Below, piece after piece: positions 8,504 to 16,155 of a stretch of 64,000 nucleotides of DNA; position 1 is the first letter of the stretch; each line of letters starts with the position of its first letter. The notes under the pieces were generated by a model, which was given only the letters and a program-made list of their open reading frames with translations, was not told the origin of the DNA and searched no databases. Made by a program: the position numbers and the translations under genes. The stretch covers positions 124,001 to 188,000 of the forward strand of contig JAFXTN010000037.1 in assembly GCA_017535785.1 (NCBI GenBank), in the 5' to 3' direction. This stretch comes from Butyrivibrio sp. (GTDB lineage: Bacteria > Bacillota > Clostridia > Lachnospirales > Lachnospiraceae).

Positions 8504-9217
8504 ATGGAACCAATTTTACAAGTAAAAGATTTAAGTGTATATTACGGCGTTATCCAGGCCCTTAAAGGGATTTCTTTTCACGTAGACAAGGGAGAGATCG
8601 TAGCCCTTATAGGTGCCAACGGAGCAGGTAAGACCACAACTCTTCACACTCTTTCCGGTCTTATTCAAGCAAATGCCGGAGAAATAAACTATAATGGAAG
8701 TAACTTAAGAAAGACTCCCAATCATAAGATCGTTGGAATGGGAATGGCTCAGGTGCCGGAGGGCAGAAGAGTATTTGCTGAGATGACAGTCCTTCAGAAC
8801 CTTAAAATGGGTGCCTTTACTAGATCAAGTAAGGCTGAGATGGAGGAGACTCTTGCCGATATCTACAAGCGTTTTCCCAGACTTGAGGAGAGAAAGAATC
8901 AGCTTGCGGGAACCCTTTCGGGCGGCGAGCAGCAGATGCTTGCCATGGGACGAGCGCTTATGTCTCATCCGGATATTATCCTTATGGACGAGCCTTCAAT
9001 GGGTCTTTCTCCTATTTTTGTAAATGAGATCTTTAAGATCATTGAGGATGTTAATAAGGACGGCGTTACGGTTCTTTTGGTTGAGCAGAATGCTAAGAAG
9101 GCTCTTTCTATCGCGAACAGAGCTTACGTTCTTGAAACAGGAAGTATTGTAAAAGAGGGCGACGCCAAAGAACTTCTTAATGATGAGGCTATTAAAAAGG
9201 CTTATCTTGGTGAGTAG
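8504..9217 (+). CDS. livF: Branched-chain amino acid ABC transporter ATP-binding protein LivF
   Basis: This 237-residue ATPase is the partner of LivG. It has Walker A GANGAGKTT, the ABC signature LSGGEQQMLAMGRAL and Walker B IILMDEPSMGLSP. I place the start at ATG 8504, because GAGG at 8494-8497 has correct spacing and the product then begins MEPILQVKDLSVYYG, as in the family. An ATG at 8492 is in frame but overlaps that ribosome site. Unusually for a liv operon, livG and livF are separated by 128 nt of repeat sequence. As in livG, the last codons GAG TAG belong to the next repeat copy. Confidence 0.92.
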   Translation: MEPILQVKDLSVYYGVIQALKGISFHVDKGEIVALIGANGAGKTTTLHTLSGLIQANAGEINYNGSNLRKTPNHKIVGMGMAQVPEGRRVFAEMTVLQNLKMGAFTRSSKAEMEETLADIYKRFPRLEERKNQLAGTLSGGEQQMLAMGRALMSHPDIILMDEPSMGLSPIFVNEIFKIIEDVNKDGVTVLLVEQNAKKALSIANRAYVLETGSIVKEGDAKELLNDEAIKKAYLGE

Positions 9218-9371
9218 AGCACTTGGCGAGGTATTATCGAGCCTAGTGCGAACCATGGGGAGACACTAAGCGAGGTATTTTCGAGCGTAGTGACTATCCC
9301 AGAGTAGAGCACTTGGCAGCGTAGTAGAGCACTTATCGGCTGAGAGCACTTGGCAGCGTAGTAGAGCACTT
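9212..9371 (+). repeat. Intercistronic stem-loop repeat, copy 2 (livF/9388)
   Basis: This is the longest copy. It starts with GAGTAGAGCACTT at the livF stop. Hairpin a (9219-9249) pairs GCACTTGGC with GCCTAGTGC around GAGGTATTATCGA. Hairpin b (9264-9292) pairs CACTAAGC with GCGTAGTG around GAGGTATTTTCGA. It then reaches CCCAGAGTAGAGCACTT and a perfect 28-nt direct repeat (9307-9334 and 9344-9371) that begins GAGCACTTGGCAGCG. Four GTAGAGCACTT units occur in total. The stem differs from copy 1 by base-pair-preserving changes. Confidence 0.85.
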
Positions 9372-9387
9372 CAAGGGGGATAAAAGC

Positions 9388-10026
9388 ATGAAGAGAAACA
9401 TCGTCATTACAATCGCAAGACAGTATGGAAGCGGAGGCAGAACCGTTGGTAAGATGCTTGCAAAGGATCTTGGCATAGCATATTACAACAAGGATCTTAC
9501 CAAGCTTGCATCGGAAGAAAGCGGGATCAATGAGGATCTTTTCAGAGAGGCCGACGAGCGTTGCAGAACGGTTGGCTTTTTCAAAGCACCCGTAAATGTA
9601 TATACAGGTGACATAATCGGTCCTGACAGTAAGGAATTTACCGAACCGGATAATCTCTTTAATTTTCAGGCACAGACGATCAAGAATCTTGCTGAAAAAG
9701 AAAGTTGCGTTATAATCGGTCGAGCAGCAAATTTTGTTCTCAAAGATCATGACAATGTTCTTAGTGTATTTGTTCATGCTCCCATGGATTTCCTTATGGA
9801 GCAGGCTGCTAAGGTTCAGAGCCTTAGAGGGGATGAACTTGAAAAGTTTATCCGTAAAGAAGATAAGTACAGATCTGAATACTATGAGCATCATACAGGA
9901 TGCAAGTGGTCTGACGCGCGTAATTATGACCTTTGCCTGGATAGCAGCAAACTTGGCTTCGATGGATGCGTAGAGGCTATCAAGGCACATATGAAGGTTA
10001 GATTTGGCGAAGATATTTTAGAGTGA
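9388..10026 (+). CDS. Cytidylate-kinase-like family protein
   Basis: This 212-residue protein belongs to the cytidylate-kinase-like P-loop family (AAA_26 type). It begins with ITIARQYGSGGRTVGKMLA, where GSGGRTVG is the P-loop-like segment, then LGIAYYNKDL and a C-terminal ESCVIIGRAANFVL strand-loop. The family is usually annotated as nucleotide kinases, but the natural substrate is unproven. The ribosome site is AAGGGGGA. It follows livF after a 170-nt repeat element and may be co-transcribed with the transporter, although no functional link is evident. Confidence 0.8.
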   Translation: MKRNIVITIARQYGSGGRTVGKMLAKDLGIAYYNKDLTKLASEESGINEDLFREADERCRTVGFFKAPVNVYTGDIIGPDSKEFTEPDNLFNFQAQTIKNLAEKESCVIIGRAANFVLKDHDNVLSVFVHAPMDFLMEQAAKVQSLRGDELEKFIRKEDKYRSEYYEHHTGCKWSDARNYDLCLDSSKLGFDGCVEAIKAHMKVRFGEDILE

Positions 10027-10047
10027 GACATTTTTTCAAAAAAGTAC

Positions 10048-10098
10048 TTGCACATGAAGTTAGCATATGCTAATATGTCTTTGTTAGCAAATGCTAAC
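10048..10098 (+). promoter_or_regulatory. Strong promoter with two palindromic operators
   Basis: TTGCAC (10048-10053), a 17-bp spacer and TAATAT (10071-10076) with an extended TG form a near-consensus promoter. The perfect palindrome TTAGCATATGCTAA (10060-10073) covers the -10. A second site, GTTAGCAAATGCTAAC (10083-10098), covers the expected start. Their centres are 24 bp apart. The TTAGC...GCTAA form resembles sites of MarR/SlyA-type repressors; the actual regulator is not identified. Confidence 0.75.
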
Positions 10099-10200
10099 AA
10101 AGTAAATGCGTCAATGCCAAGGCGTTATTTACACGTGACATACAATAGTCATAAGAAATCTCCTACCTGAACAGGTGCATCTTGCCAATGCACCTGTTTT
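10083..10200 (+). ncRNA. Candidate regulated small RNA, about 115 nt
   Basis: The transcript predicted from the promoter at 10048-10076 runs about 115 nt to a strong terminator (stem ACAGGTGCAT 10171-10180 with ATGCACCTGT 10188-10197, then TTTTCTTT). It contains no ORF with a ribosome site; the longest ATG frame is 10 codons with no Shine-Dalgarno. GTAAAT...ATTTAC near 10102-10132 can form an internal stem. The next gene has its own promoter, so this is unlikely to be a simple leader. A leader left behind by a lost gene is the main alternative. Confidence 0.55.
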
Positions 10201-10201
10201 C
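10171..10201 (+). terminator. Terminator of the small-RNA candidate
   Basis: A 10-bp perfect stem with a 7-nt loop (10171-10180 / 10188-10197) leads into TTTTCTTT. The remaining 100 nt to the next gene contain a decayed trace of the intercistronic repeat (ACTTGCTGAGG near 10213-10223) and a new promoter. Confidence 0.85.
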
Positions 10202-10236
10202 TTTGTGCAGAGTACTTGCTGAGGTTTTGGATTGAG

Positions 10237-10265
10237 TTGGTACCTGAAATATGGTTAAATAATAT
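10237..10265 (+). promoter_or_regulatory. Promoter of the exonuclease-plsC operon
   Basis: TTGGTA (10237-10242), a 17-bp spacer and TAATAT (10260-10265) sit 40 bp before the gene at 10305. The stretch ATGGTTAAATAATAT also occurs at 2525-2539 upstream of the first CotH gene. Confidence 0.65.
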
Positions 10266-10304
10266 GGTGGCGCGATTTTTTGTCCACTTAAGGAGATAAT
10301 CAGT

Positions 10305-11345
10305 ATGTCAAACGAGAAATTCATTTTAATAGACGGAAGTTCCATGCTGGTCACAAACTATTACGGTAATCTTCCCAAGGCCATAATGTTCGAGAAAGAC
10401 CCTGCCAAGAAGGAGCAGCTCTATTCACAGATCATGCATAATGCCAAAGGACAATATACCAATGCTATGTTCGGCATGATGAGAACGATTCTCAAGATAA
10501 TAGATGAGCAGAAGCCTACACATATCATGTTTGCTTTTGACATGTCCAGAGACACCTTCAGAAGGGAAAAGTACGCCGATTATAAGGCGAACAGAGGAGA
10601 TACGCCCGAGCCTTTGAAGGAACAGTTTATCAACATGGAGAACATGTTAAAGGAAATGGGCTTTCAGGTCATGTTTGACGAGAACTTTGAAGCGGATGAT
10701 ATTGTGGGAAGTGTTGCAAAACGCTATGAAAAAGACATTCCCATGTATATAATAACTAAGGACCATGATTACTTGCAGCTTGTAAGCGATAATACTAGAG
10801 TCTGGCTCATTCAGACCAAGCAGGAGACTGCCACTGAGCTTCAGACCAAGTATGGCGCTGAATATGGCTGGGACAGTAAGCTTACAGCCATACCTGATAA
10901 AGCCTTCGAGGTAACACCCGATCTGTGCCTTAAGGAGTACGGAGTTCGTCCCGATCAGATACCGGATCTCAAGGGAATTCAGGGCGATTCAAGCGATAAT
11001 ATTCCCGGAGTTAAGGGAGTCAGCAGTGCTGCAATACCGCTTCTGGCGCATTATGGAACTGTTGAAGGGATATACGAGGCTATTGATGCCTGCAAGGATG
11101 ATAAAGAGCAAAAAGGGCTCGCGAAGATGTGGAAAGAAGATCTTGGTATTTCAAGAAGCCCGTTAAAGGCGCTTATTGAGTACAGAGATCTTGCTGTTTT
11201 GTCAAAAGATCTTGCTGAGATCAGGAAAGATTACCCTTTTGACATTTCTATTGACGAATTTAAGCTTAAATTTGATAAAATAAAAGCGAAAGAGCAATTT
11301 GAGCTCTACGGATTTAAATCTCTTATGGATAAGATTGGAGAATGA
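10305..11345 (+). CDS. Stand-alone 5'-3' exonuclease (PolA N-terminal-like)
   Basis: This 346-residue protein matches the 5' nuclease domain of DNA polymerase I without the polymerase part. Metal-binding acidic motifs are visible: DGSSML near the N-terminus, AFDMSRDTFRREKYADYKANR, FEADDIVG and TKDHDYLQL. The helix-3-turn-helix DNA-binding segment follows (QIPDLKGIQGDSSDNIPGVKGV). Compared with PolA domains it has an insertion after TKDHDYLQLV that carries WLIQTKQETATE. The expected role is RNA-primer or flap removal. AAGGAGA precedes the ATG. PlsC follows 6 nt later. Confidence 0.88.
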   Translation: MSNEKFILIDGSSMLVTNYYGNLPKAIMFEKDPAKKEQLYSQIMHNAKGQYTNAMFGMMRTILKIIDEQKPTHIMFAFDMSRDTFRREKYADYKANRGDTPEPLKEQFINMENMLKEMGFQVMFDENFEADDIVGSVAKRYEKDIPMYIITKDHDYLQLVSDNTRVWLIQTKQETATELQTKYGAEYGWDSKLTAIPDKAFEVTPDLCLKEYGVRPDQIPDLKGIQGDSSDNIPGVKGVSSAAIPLLAHYGTVEGIYEAIDACKDDKEQKGLAKMWKEDLGISRSPLKALIEYRDLAVLSKDLAEIRKDYPFDISIDEFKLKFDKIKAKEQFELYGFKSLMDKIGE

Positions 11346-11351
11346 TTTTTT

Positions 11352-12071
11352 ATGCGGAATTATTATCATACTATACTGATAAATCTACATAAGATCATTT
11401 ATTATATAGTTAAAGCAAGAATATGGATGAGACATCCCGAGAAGCATTCTGAAGAGGAATGCTATGGTATGGCCCAAGAGATGGTTGATGTCATGAACAG
11501 ATCATCAGGATATAAGACCATAGCTTTCGGAACCGAGAATCTCCCGAAGGAAGGCGGATACATGTTGTATCCCAATCATCAGGGCAAATATGATGTTCCC
11601 GGAATTTTTGCCACACATGAGAAACCTGTTTCTTTTGTTATGGATAAAGAAAGAGCAAGTATACCTCTTGTTTATGAGTTTTTGTTATTGGTAAGGGGAA
11701 AGTCCATATATCTCAATAATCCCAGGCAGACGATCACAGTCTTTCAGGAGATGGCTAAAGAACTTGAGCAGGGGAAGAAGTACATTCTTTTTCCCGAGGG
11801 CGGATATAAGGAAAATAACGGCAATGTTGTTGAAACTTTTAAGGCGGGAAGCTTTAAAGTCGCGCAGATGTCTAAAGTGCCTATCGTGCCAGTTGCTCTT
11901 GTTGATTCCTATAAGGTTTACAACAGTGATCATTATGGCCCTGTAACGACTTATGTGTATTACCTTGAACCGATCATGTATGAAGAGTATAAGAACATGA
12001 AAACCAAGGATATTGCAGCAATGGTTGAGGGCAGGATCAAGGACAAGATAAAAGAGCATTTGGCAGGCTGA
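11352..12071 (+). CDS. plsC: 1-acyl-sn-glycerol-3-phosphate acyltransferase (PlsC family)
   Basis: This 239-residue enzyme acylates lysophosphatidic acid to phosphatidic acid at the membrane. The catalytic NHQGKYD motif (NHx4D) is near residue 75 and the substrate motif FPEGGYKENNG near residue 147. An N-terminal amphipathic/hydrophobic segment fits membrane association. It starts 6 nt after the exonuclease stop, with no strong ribosome site, which suggests coupling. A small membrane protein gene follows. Confidence 0.85.
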   Translation: MRNYYHTILINLHKIIYYIVKARIWMRHPEKHSEEECYGMAQEMVDVMNRSSGYKTIAFGTENLPKEGGYMLYPNHQGKYDVPGIFATHEKPVSFVMDKERASIPLVYEFLLLVRGKSIYLNNPRQTITVFQEMAKELEQGKKYILFPEGGYKENNGNVVETFKAGSFKVAQMSKVPIVPVALVDSYKVYNSDHYGPVTTYVYYLEPIMYEEYKNMKTKDIAAMVEGRIKDKIKEHLAG

Positions 12072-12089
12072 TATATTTTGGAGGATATG

Positions 12090-12272
12090 ATGGGTAAGGT
12101 GTTGGCTGTACTTGCATCGGTTATATTTATAATCGCTGTGATTGTGTTCACGATAGGTGAGCTTAACAAAGACAATGAGGAAGAACCTGAGACATACAGA
12201 TGGATGCGCATTTTTGCATTTGTTCTTGTTGTGATGGCTGCTGTATGCGCGATAAAGAGCGGAGTATTTTAA
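12090..12272 (+). CDS. Small two-helix membrane protein, 60 aa
   Basis: This unrecognised protein has two hydrophobic helices separated by an acidic loop (NKDNEEEPETYRWMR). I use ATG 12090, because TTGGAGG at 12078-12084 then has 5-nt spacing; ATG 12087 and a TTG at 12078 are in-frame alternatives but too close to or inside the ribosome site. It is the last gene of the exonuclease-plsC operon and precedes a terminator. Confidence 0.6.
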   Translation: MGKVLAVLASVIFIIAVIVFTIGELNKDNEEEPETYRWMRIFAFVLVVMAAVCAIKSGVF

Positions 12273-12293
12273 AATTTTTCTTATAATAAAACA

Positions 12294-12337
12294 CCGAGAC
12301 AAAGAGCTGGTTACAATTCTTTGTCTCGGTTATTTTT
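12294..12337 (+). terminator. Strong terminator between convergent genes
   Basis: A 12-bp perfect stem (CCGAGACAAAGA at 12294-12305 and complement 12318-12329) is followed by TTATTTTTTT. It ends the plsC operon and may also serve the minus-strand MBOAT gene. Confidence 0.88.
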
Positions 12338-13765
12338 TTAGAACGACATATAATAAAATGATGCGGGATCAGCAACTTCCCCGTATAAGCCAAATACCAT
12401 TGTGTATAGCAAAATGGCAAGTGTAAAGATCATTCTGAACACAGGACCCTGAATGTTTAGCCATTGGTCAATTCTGATATCGCGCTTGTAAGCGATAAGA
12501 TCCATTCCTCCAAGGATCATTAGTGCAAAGATAAGTATAAACAGCTCCTGGGCACCGAGGCCAAGTGAAAAGAACTTATTCATATCAGATAATATCCAGA
12601 AATCCTTGACGGTAAACATCTGTATGATATATGAGCATGCGTGTTGGACCGAATCCGCTTTAAAAAAGATCCAAGCAAAATCTACAAGTATAAATGTGAA
12701 TGTAGCTCTTAAAAAGCGCGCACCAAATGGCATATTGCTCTTGTTTTTCTTCATGATCCCTATATCGGTCAGTATATTTTCTATCATGTTGTAGAGCCCA
12801 TGAAGTACTCCCCAGATCAAGAAGGTTAAGCCTGAACCGTGCCAGACTCCGCTTATTGCAAATGTGATAAATGTGTTGAGGTATTTTCTAAGCTTACCTT
12901 TTCTGTTTCCGCCCAAAGGTATATATATGTAGTCTTTTAACCATGAGCTTAGTGATATATGCCATCTTCTCCAGAAGTCTGTTATGGATAATGACATATA
13001 AGGCGCTTTAAAGTTATCCATTATCTTAATGTCAAACATGCCTGCAATTCCCAGAGCAATATGAGAATAGGCCATAAAATCACAATAGAGCTGCATTCCG
13101 AATGAAACTGCTCCGATGATCAAAACAGAAGTTCCGTAGCGGTAGTATGTTGTAAAAATGTGATCGGATAAGATCGCAAGTCTATCCGCTATGACAAGCT
13201 TTACAAACATTCCGAAGATAATGATTATCGCATTGTCACAAAGTCTGTTTATATCGAATAATTCTTTCCTTGAGGCAGAATCAAGCTTTCTGAACTGAGG
13301 TATCAGATTACCGCCTCTTTCGATGGGACCGGAAATAACAGTAGGAAAGAATGCTATAAATAAAAGCACATAGAGCGGATTCTTTTCTGCTTTGATCTTT
13401 CCGTTATAACAATCCGAGATATATGAAATGGCTTCCAGAGCGAAAAACGATAATCCAAGTGGAGCCAACTTATTGATCGCTGTATATCTGTAAATTGCCA
13501 TAAGAACGATCAACAGTGTGATCCCGGAAATTAGCAGAGCTTTTTTCGCAGATGCTGAATGGGACTTTTCCATCGCGACAGTAACAACGTATGATACGAT
13601 GCCTACAGCCGGTAATATAAAAAATCCCGCTGTTCCGCATATGTAATACAGAAAAAAGCTTAATGCCAAAAGTAAAAAGGATCGTATTTTTTTAGGTACT
13701 ATGAATTCAAGTAAAAGTATCATAAATACCAAAGGAAACAGTATTTGGTATGTAATAAACATCAT
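12338..13765 (-). CDS. MBOAT-family O-acyltransferase (AlgI/DltB-like)
   Basis: This 475-residue polytopic enzyme is predicted to move an acetyl group across the membrane onto an extracellular polymer. MBOAT hallmarks are present: FAFFPTVISGPIER-like segment near residue 140, DFWRRWHISLSSWLKDYIYIPLGG near residue 265, and the catalytic-His region ISGVWHGSGLTFLIWG near residue 310, followed by LHGLYN. Its neighbour 17 nt upstream encodes an SGNH-like secreted partner, the classic acyltransferase pairing. Two adjacent ATGs exist; the second (13762) has better spacing to TGGAGA. Confidence 0.9.
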   Translation of the reverse strand: MMFITYQILFPLVFMILLLEFIVPKKIRSFLLLALSFFLYYICGTAGFFILPAVGIVSYVVTVAMEKSHSASAKKALLISGITLLIVLMAIYRYTAINKLAPLGLSFFALEAISYISDCYNGKIKAEKNPLYVLLFIAFFPTVISGPIERGGNLIPQFRKLDSASRKELFDINRLCDNAIIIIFGMFVKLVIADRLAILSDHIFTTYYRYGTSVLIIGAVSFGMQLYCDFMAYSHIALGIAGMFDIKIMDNFKAPYMSLSITDFWRRWHISLSSWLKDYIYIPLGGNRKGKLRKYLNTFITFAISGVWHGSGLTFLIWGVLHGLYNMIENILTDIGIMKKNKSNMPFGARFLRATFTFILVDFAWIFFKADSVQHACSYIIQMFTVKDFWILSDMNKFFSLGLGAQELFILIFALMILGGMDLIAYKRDIRIDQWLNIQGPVFRMIFTLAILLYTMVFGLYGEVADPASFYYMSF

Positions 13766-13782
13766 TATTCTCCAATGTATAG

Positions 13783-15297
13783 CTATTTATCGTTTTCTTC
13801 TCGTTTAAGTTCGTTGCCCTCGGCGTCAGGTGACATGCCGACAGAATCGATCACTATATCTAAATTCTCGTCATAAATAAATACACTTAGTCCGCTTGTT
13901 TTTTTGACATAATTCTCGCCCCAGATATAAACTCCGTCATTTCGATCGTCTTTATCTGATTGCGACATATATTCTTTATTTGGCATGAGTCTGTCAACGG
14001 ACACAACGGAATTTCCGAATTTGTGCGAATACGAAAAGGTTTCGGCATTATATGAATAATATAAAAGCTCGCCGTGGTAGAGTATTATCGTTCCGCCTTT
14101 TGAATAGAAATCTTCCGGCGCCGGAACTTCTTCAAGGATACTCTGAATGGATCCGTTTGATTCACTAGTATGATCACCTGAAAGCGTCATTATTACTAAA
14201 TAATCTTTGCAATGCTCACCGAAATGCTCGCCCCATTCCTCTATATTGCTTGAAGATTCAAATTCTTCTCTTAATTGATAATCTTCCCATGCTTTTTGGT
14301 CGTTTCTCCATGTCTCATAACCCGGATCGTTTCTGTGGTCTTTCAGGTTGTAATTATCCAAAAGGTATTGTCCCAGATATGCAGTTATCTTCTCACCGCC
14401 TGAAAGATTTAAATGGTTCAGATCGGCAGCCTGATCGGTCTGAACATCAAAACCAATCTCTTCAACCAGATAGTTGAAGTCGATATAAGGTACATTATTT
14501 TGGGAAGCGATATCAGATATTGTGTTTTGCTGTGCCATAGATATCTCGGGCGCGGGATACGGCGTATGGAAAAGAACCAACGGTATGTTCTTTTCATGAA
14601 ACAGAGCGATGATCTTATCAAGATACTCCCGACCAATATCGCTTATAGGGGCACGTTCATCCGTGGTGACAATCTCCGCTTCTTCGTCCGGAACAGAAGT
14701 AAGGGGATGAACATCGGATACTAAGTAAGGAGCATCAGTCACGAAATCATCCTTGGTAAGCTCTGAATATCGTGAATGCACAACAGGCCACTTATAAAGA
14801 AGCTGCACTCCTTCTTCCGTGAAAGGCAGATTGAAATTTTTGATCTGTTCACGAGCCATTTGCAGGTAGTTCTCTGAATATTTGAAGGCCGCATCACTCT
14901 GGATCTTGCCCTCATATTCTGTGTCGGGCTCTTCCATGTTGTCATCGGGGATAAGTGCGGTTTCCACCATGATAACGCTGGGCTCTTCGTATTTCAGAAA
15001 TTCAATTATGGAATGATATGTAACATCTACGGGTTGAGAATTACCCGCAATTGTATAAGCTGCGATCCCATAATCTCTCCACAGATTTCTTCCTACAAGA
15101 TGCCCCGCATGACTGCTGCCTACAAAAAGTACATCCGTGTTTTTGGCGTAGCCTTCGTATACATTATGCATCCTTGGGTTAGTTGAAGTACCCTTTTCTA
15201 TAAGGATGTTCATAAGGTTTGTTGAAATGAATATAAGTGCGATTAAAAATATAAATAGTTCTATAAACCGAAATATATTCTTCCTTCTTTTGATCAT
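13783..15297 (-). CDS. Membrane-anchored SGNH/AlgX-like protein, partner of MBOAT
   Basis: This 504-residue protein has a basic N-terminus and one membrane helix (about residues 10-30), then an extracytoplasmic domain. DVLFVGSSHAGHLV near residue 55 carries the Gly-Ser-Ser-His of an SGNH-like esterase/transferase block I, and DLNHLNLSGGEKI near residue 290 is the matching Asp/His block. Together with the adjacent MBOAT gene this suggests O-acetylation of a surface polysaccharide or teichoic-type polymer. The ~200-residue C-terminal extension is unassigned. GGAGAGAG precedes the ATG. Confidence 0.75.
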   Translation of the reverse strand: MIKRRKNIFRFIELFIFLIALIFISTNLMNILIEKGTSTNPRMHNVYEGYAKNTDVLFVGSSHAGHLVGRNLWRDYGIAAYTIAGNSQPVDVTYHSIIEFLKYEEPSVIMVETALIPDDNMEEPDTEYEGKIQSDAAFKYSENYLQMAREQIKNFNLPFTEEGVQLLYKWPVVHSRYSELTKDDFVTDAPYLVSDVHPLTSVPDEEAEIVTTDERAPISDIGREYLDKIIALFHEKNIPLVLFHTPYPAPEISMAQQNTISDIASQNNVPYIDFNYLVEEIGFDVQTDQAADLNHLNLSGGEKITAYLGQYLLDNYNLKDHRNDPGYETWRNDQKAWEDYQLREEFESSSNIEEWGEHFGEHCKDYLVIMTLSGDHTSESNGSIQSILEEVPAPEDFYSKGGTIILYHGELLYYSYNAETFSYSHKFGNSVVSVDRLMPNKEYMSQSDKDDRNDGVYIWGENYVKKTSGLSVFIYDENLDIVIDSVGMSPDAEGNELKREENDK

Positions 15298-15356
15298 TTA
15301 CTCTCTCCATTTTTTAAGCGTTCATTTCAATATTGTATCATACAATGTCAAAAACA

Positions 15357-15394
15357 CAAAAAAAAGGACACGCATGATCGCTCAATACGTGCCC
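15357..15394 (-). terminator. Minus-strand terminator after the 55-aa gene
   Basis: Read on the minus strand, GGCACG pairs with CGTGTCC and is followed by an eight-T run (A-run at 15358-15365). It lies 40 nt downstream of the stop codon of the small gene at 15432-15599. Confidence 0.65.
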
Positions 15395-15431
15395 TTCATT
15401 AAAAAGGATATTTAGTTTGTTCAGTCAATTG

Positions 15432-15599
15432 TTATTTCCACTTTTTAAGTCCTTCAAAAGCATATCCCGATAAATCCACACCACAGTCTACGCTGCTGAG
15501 AGTATTGAGATCGGGTTTAAAGGTCCTAACGTGCATAACCTGAAGAGGCGGTTTTGGAGTCGTTCTAATCCTGGAAGCTATAGGTTTCTTATTAGCCAT
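15432..15599 (-). CDS. Hypothetical small basic protein, 55 aa
   Basis: I do not recognise this protein. The product starts MANKKPIASRIRTTPKPP and ends GYAFEGLKKWK; the N-terminal half is basic and proline-rich, with a single Cys. The start is fixed by AAGGAGG 8 nt before ATG 15599; a longer frame to 15632 would swallow this ribosome site. A terminator follows. The gene is monocistronic and divergent from the DUF6465 gene. Confidence 0.55.
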   Translation of the reverse strand: MANKKPIASRIRTTPKPPLQVMHVRTFKPDLNTLSSVDCGVDLSGYAFEGLKKWK

Positions 15600-15770
15600 G
15601 GCAGATACCTCCTTGTCTCTTGGTAGTACCATTATAAACGAGAGAAATAAAATAAGAATAAAGGAAGCTTAAAAAAACACGGATAATTAAATAAACATTC
15701 ACTTTTGACATTATAGGGTGTAAAATAGAACGTAATTAAGACAACTCATTTTCTGAGGGGAGGGAATGTA

Positions 15771-15974
15771 ATGGCAACAGCTAATACAAAATTGGAACTA
15801 CAGTATGGTAGTCTGTCTATAGGAGAGGATAAGATCATCTCCAAGGCAAAAAAGGCTTACGGAAAAAGGGATATTACGGAGCTTAATATCTATGTAAAGC
15901 CTGAAGAGGGAAAAGCATATTACGTGGTTAACGGAGATCCTTCAAAAAGCGGAGACTTCGAACTCTACGACTGA
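15771..15974 (+). CDS. DUF6465 family protein, 67 aa
   Basis: This compact protein shows the DUF6465 pattern seen in Lachnospiraceae: a helix (SKAKKAYGKRDITEL), then LNIYVKPEEGKAYYVVNGD, and a C-terminal beta strand. The function is unknown. At 67 aa it is shorter than many members, which carry an extra charged N-terminal region. A strong AGGGGAGGG ribosome site precedes the ATG, and a perfect terminator follows 20 nt after the stop, so it is a short abundant-looking transcription unit. Confidence 0.75.
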   Translation: MATANTKLELQYGSLSIGEDKIISKAKKAYGKRDITELNIYVKPEEGKAYYVVNGDPSKSGDFELYD

Positions 15975-15994
15975 TCCTACAAAGTTTTATAGTG

Positions 15995-16026
15995 GCCGAA
16001 GAGATAATTATCTCTTCGGCTTTTTG
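15995..16026 (+). terminator. Perfect palindromic terminator
   Basis: A 26-bp perfect palindrome (15995-16020, arms GCCGAAGAGATAA) is followed by TTTTTG. It ends the DUF6465 transcript. Confidence 0.9.
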
Positions 16027-16060
16027 TACATGTGCAATGTACCCCATGCCCCGTATTATA

Positions 16061-16069
16061 TGGTATAAT
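16061..16069 (+). promoter_or_regulatory. Extended -10 promoter before the aminotransferase
   Basis: TGGTATAAT (TG at 16061, TATAAT at 16064-16069) has no good -35 and would work as an extended -10 promoter about 90 bp before the ATG. A TTGACA at 16073-16078 lies just downstream but has no -10 at the right distance. Confidence 0.4.
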
Positions 16070-16155
16070 CTGTTGACAGACATTGCTTTAGGGAATGGAT
16101 AAAATTGTAGACGAAACTTTGGATATATACAGAGGCTACGGAAAGAAGGACAACA

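Noticed and set aside
8370-9371. Repeat elements considered as insertion sequences
   Set aside because: They carry no ORF or transposase and lack terminal inverted repeats; a non-autonomous element remains possible.
16073-16078. TTGACA as the -35 of the PseC-like gene
   Set aside because: The nearest TAAAAT lies 21 bp away, too far for a sigma-A promoter; the extended -10 just upstream is a better candidate.
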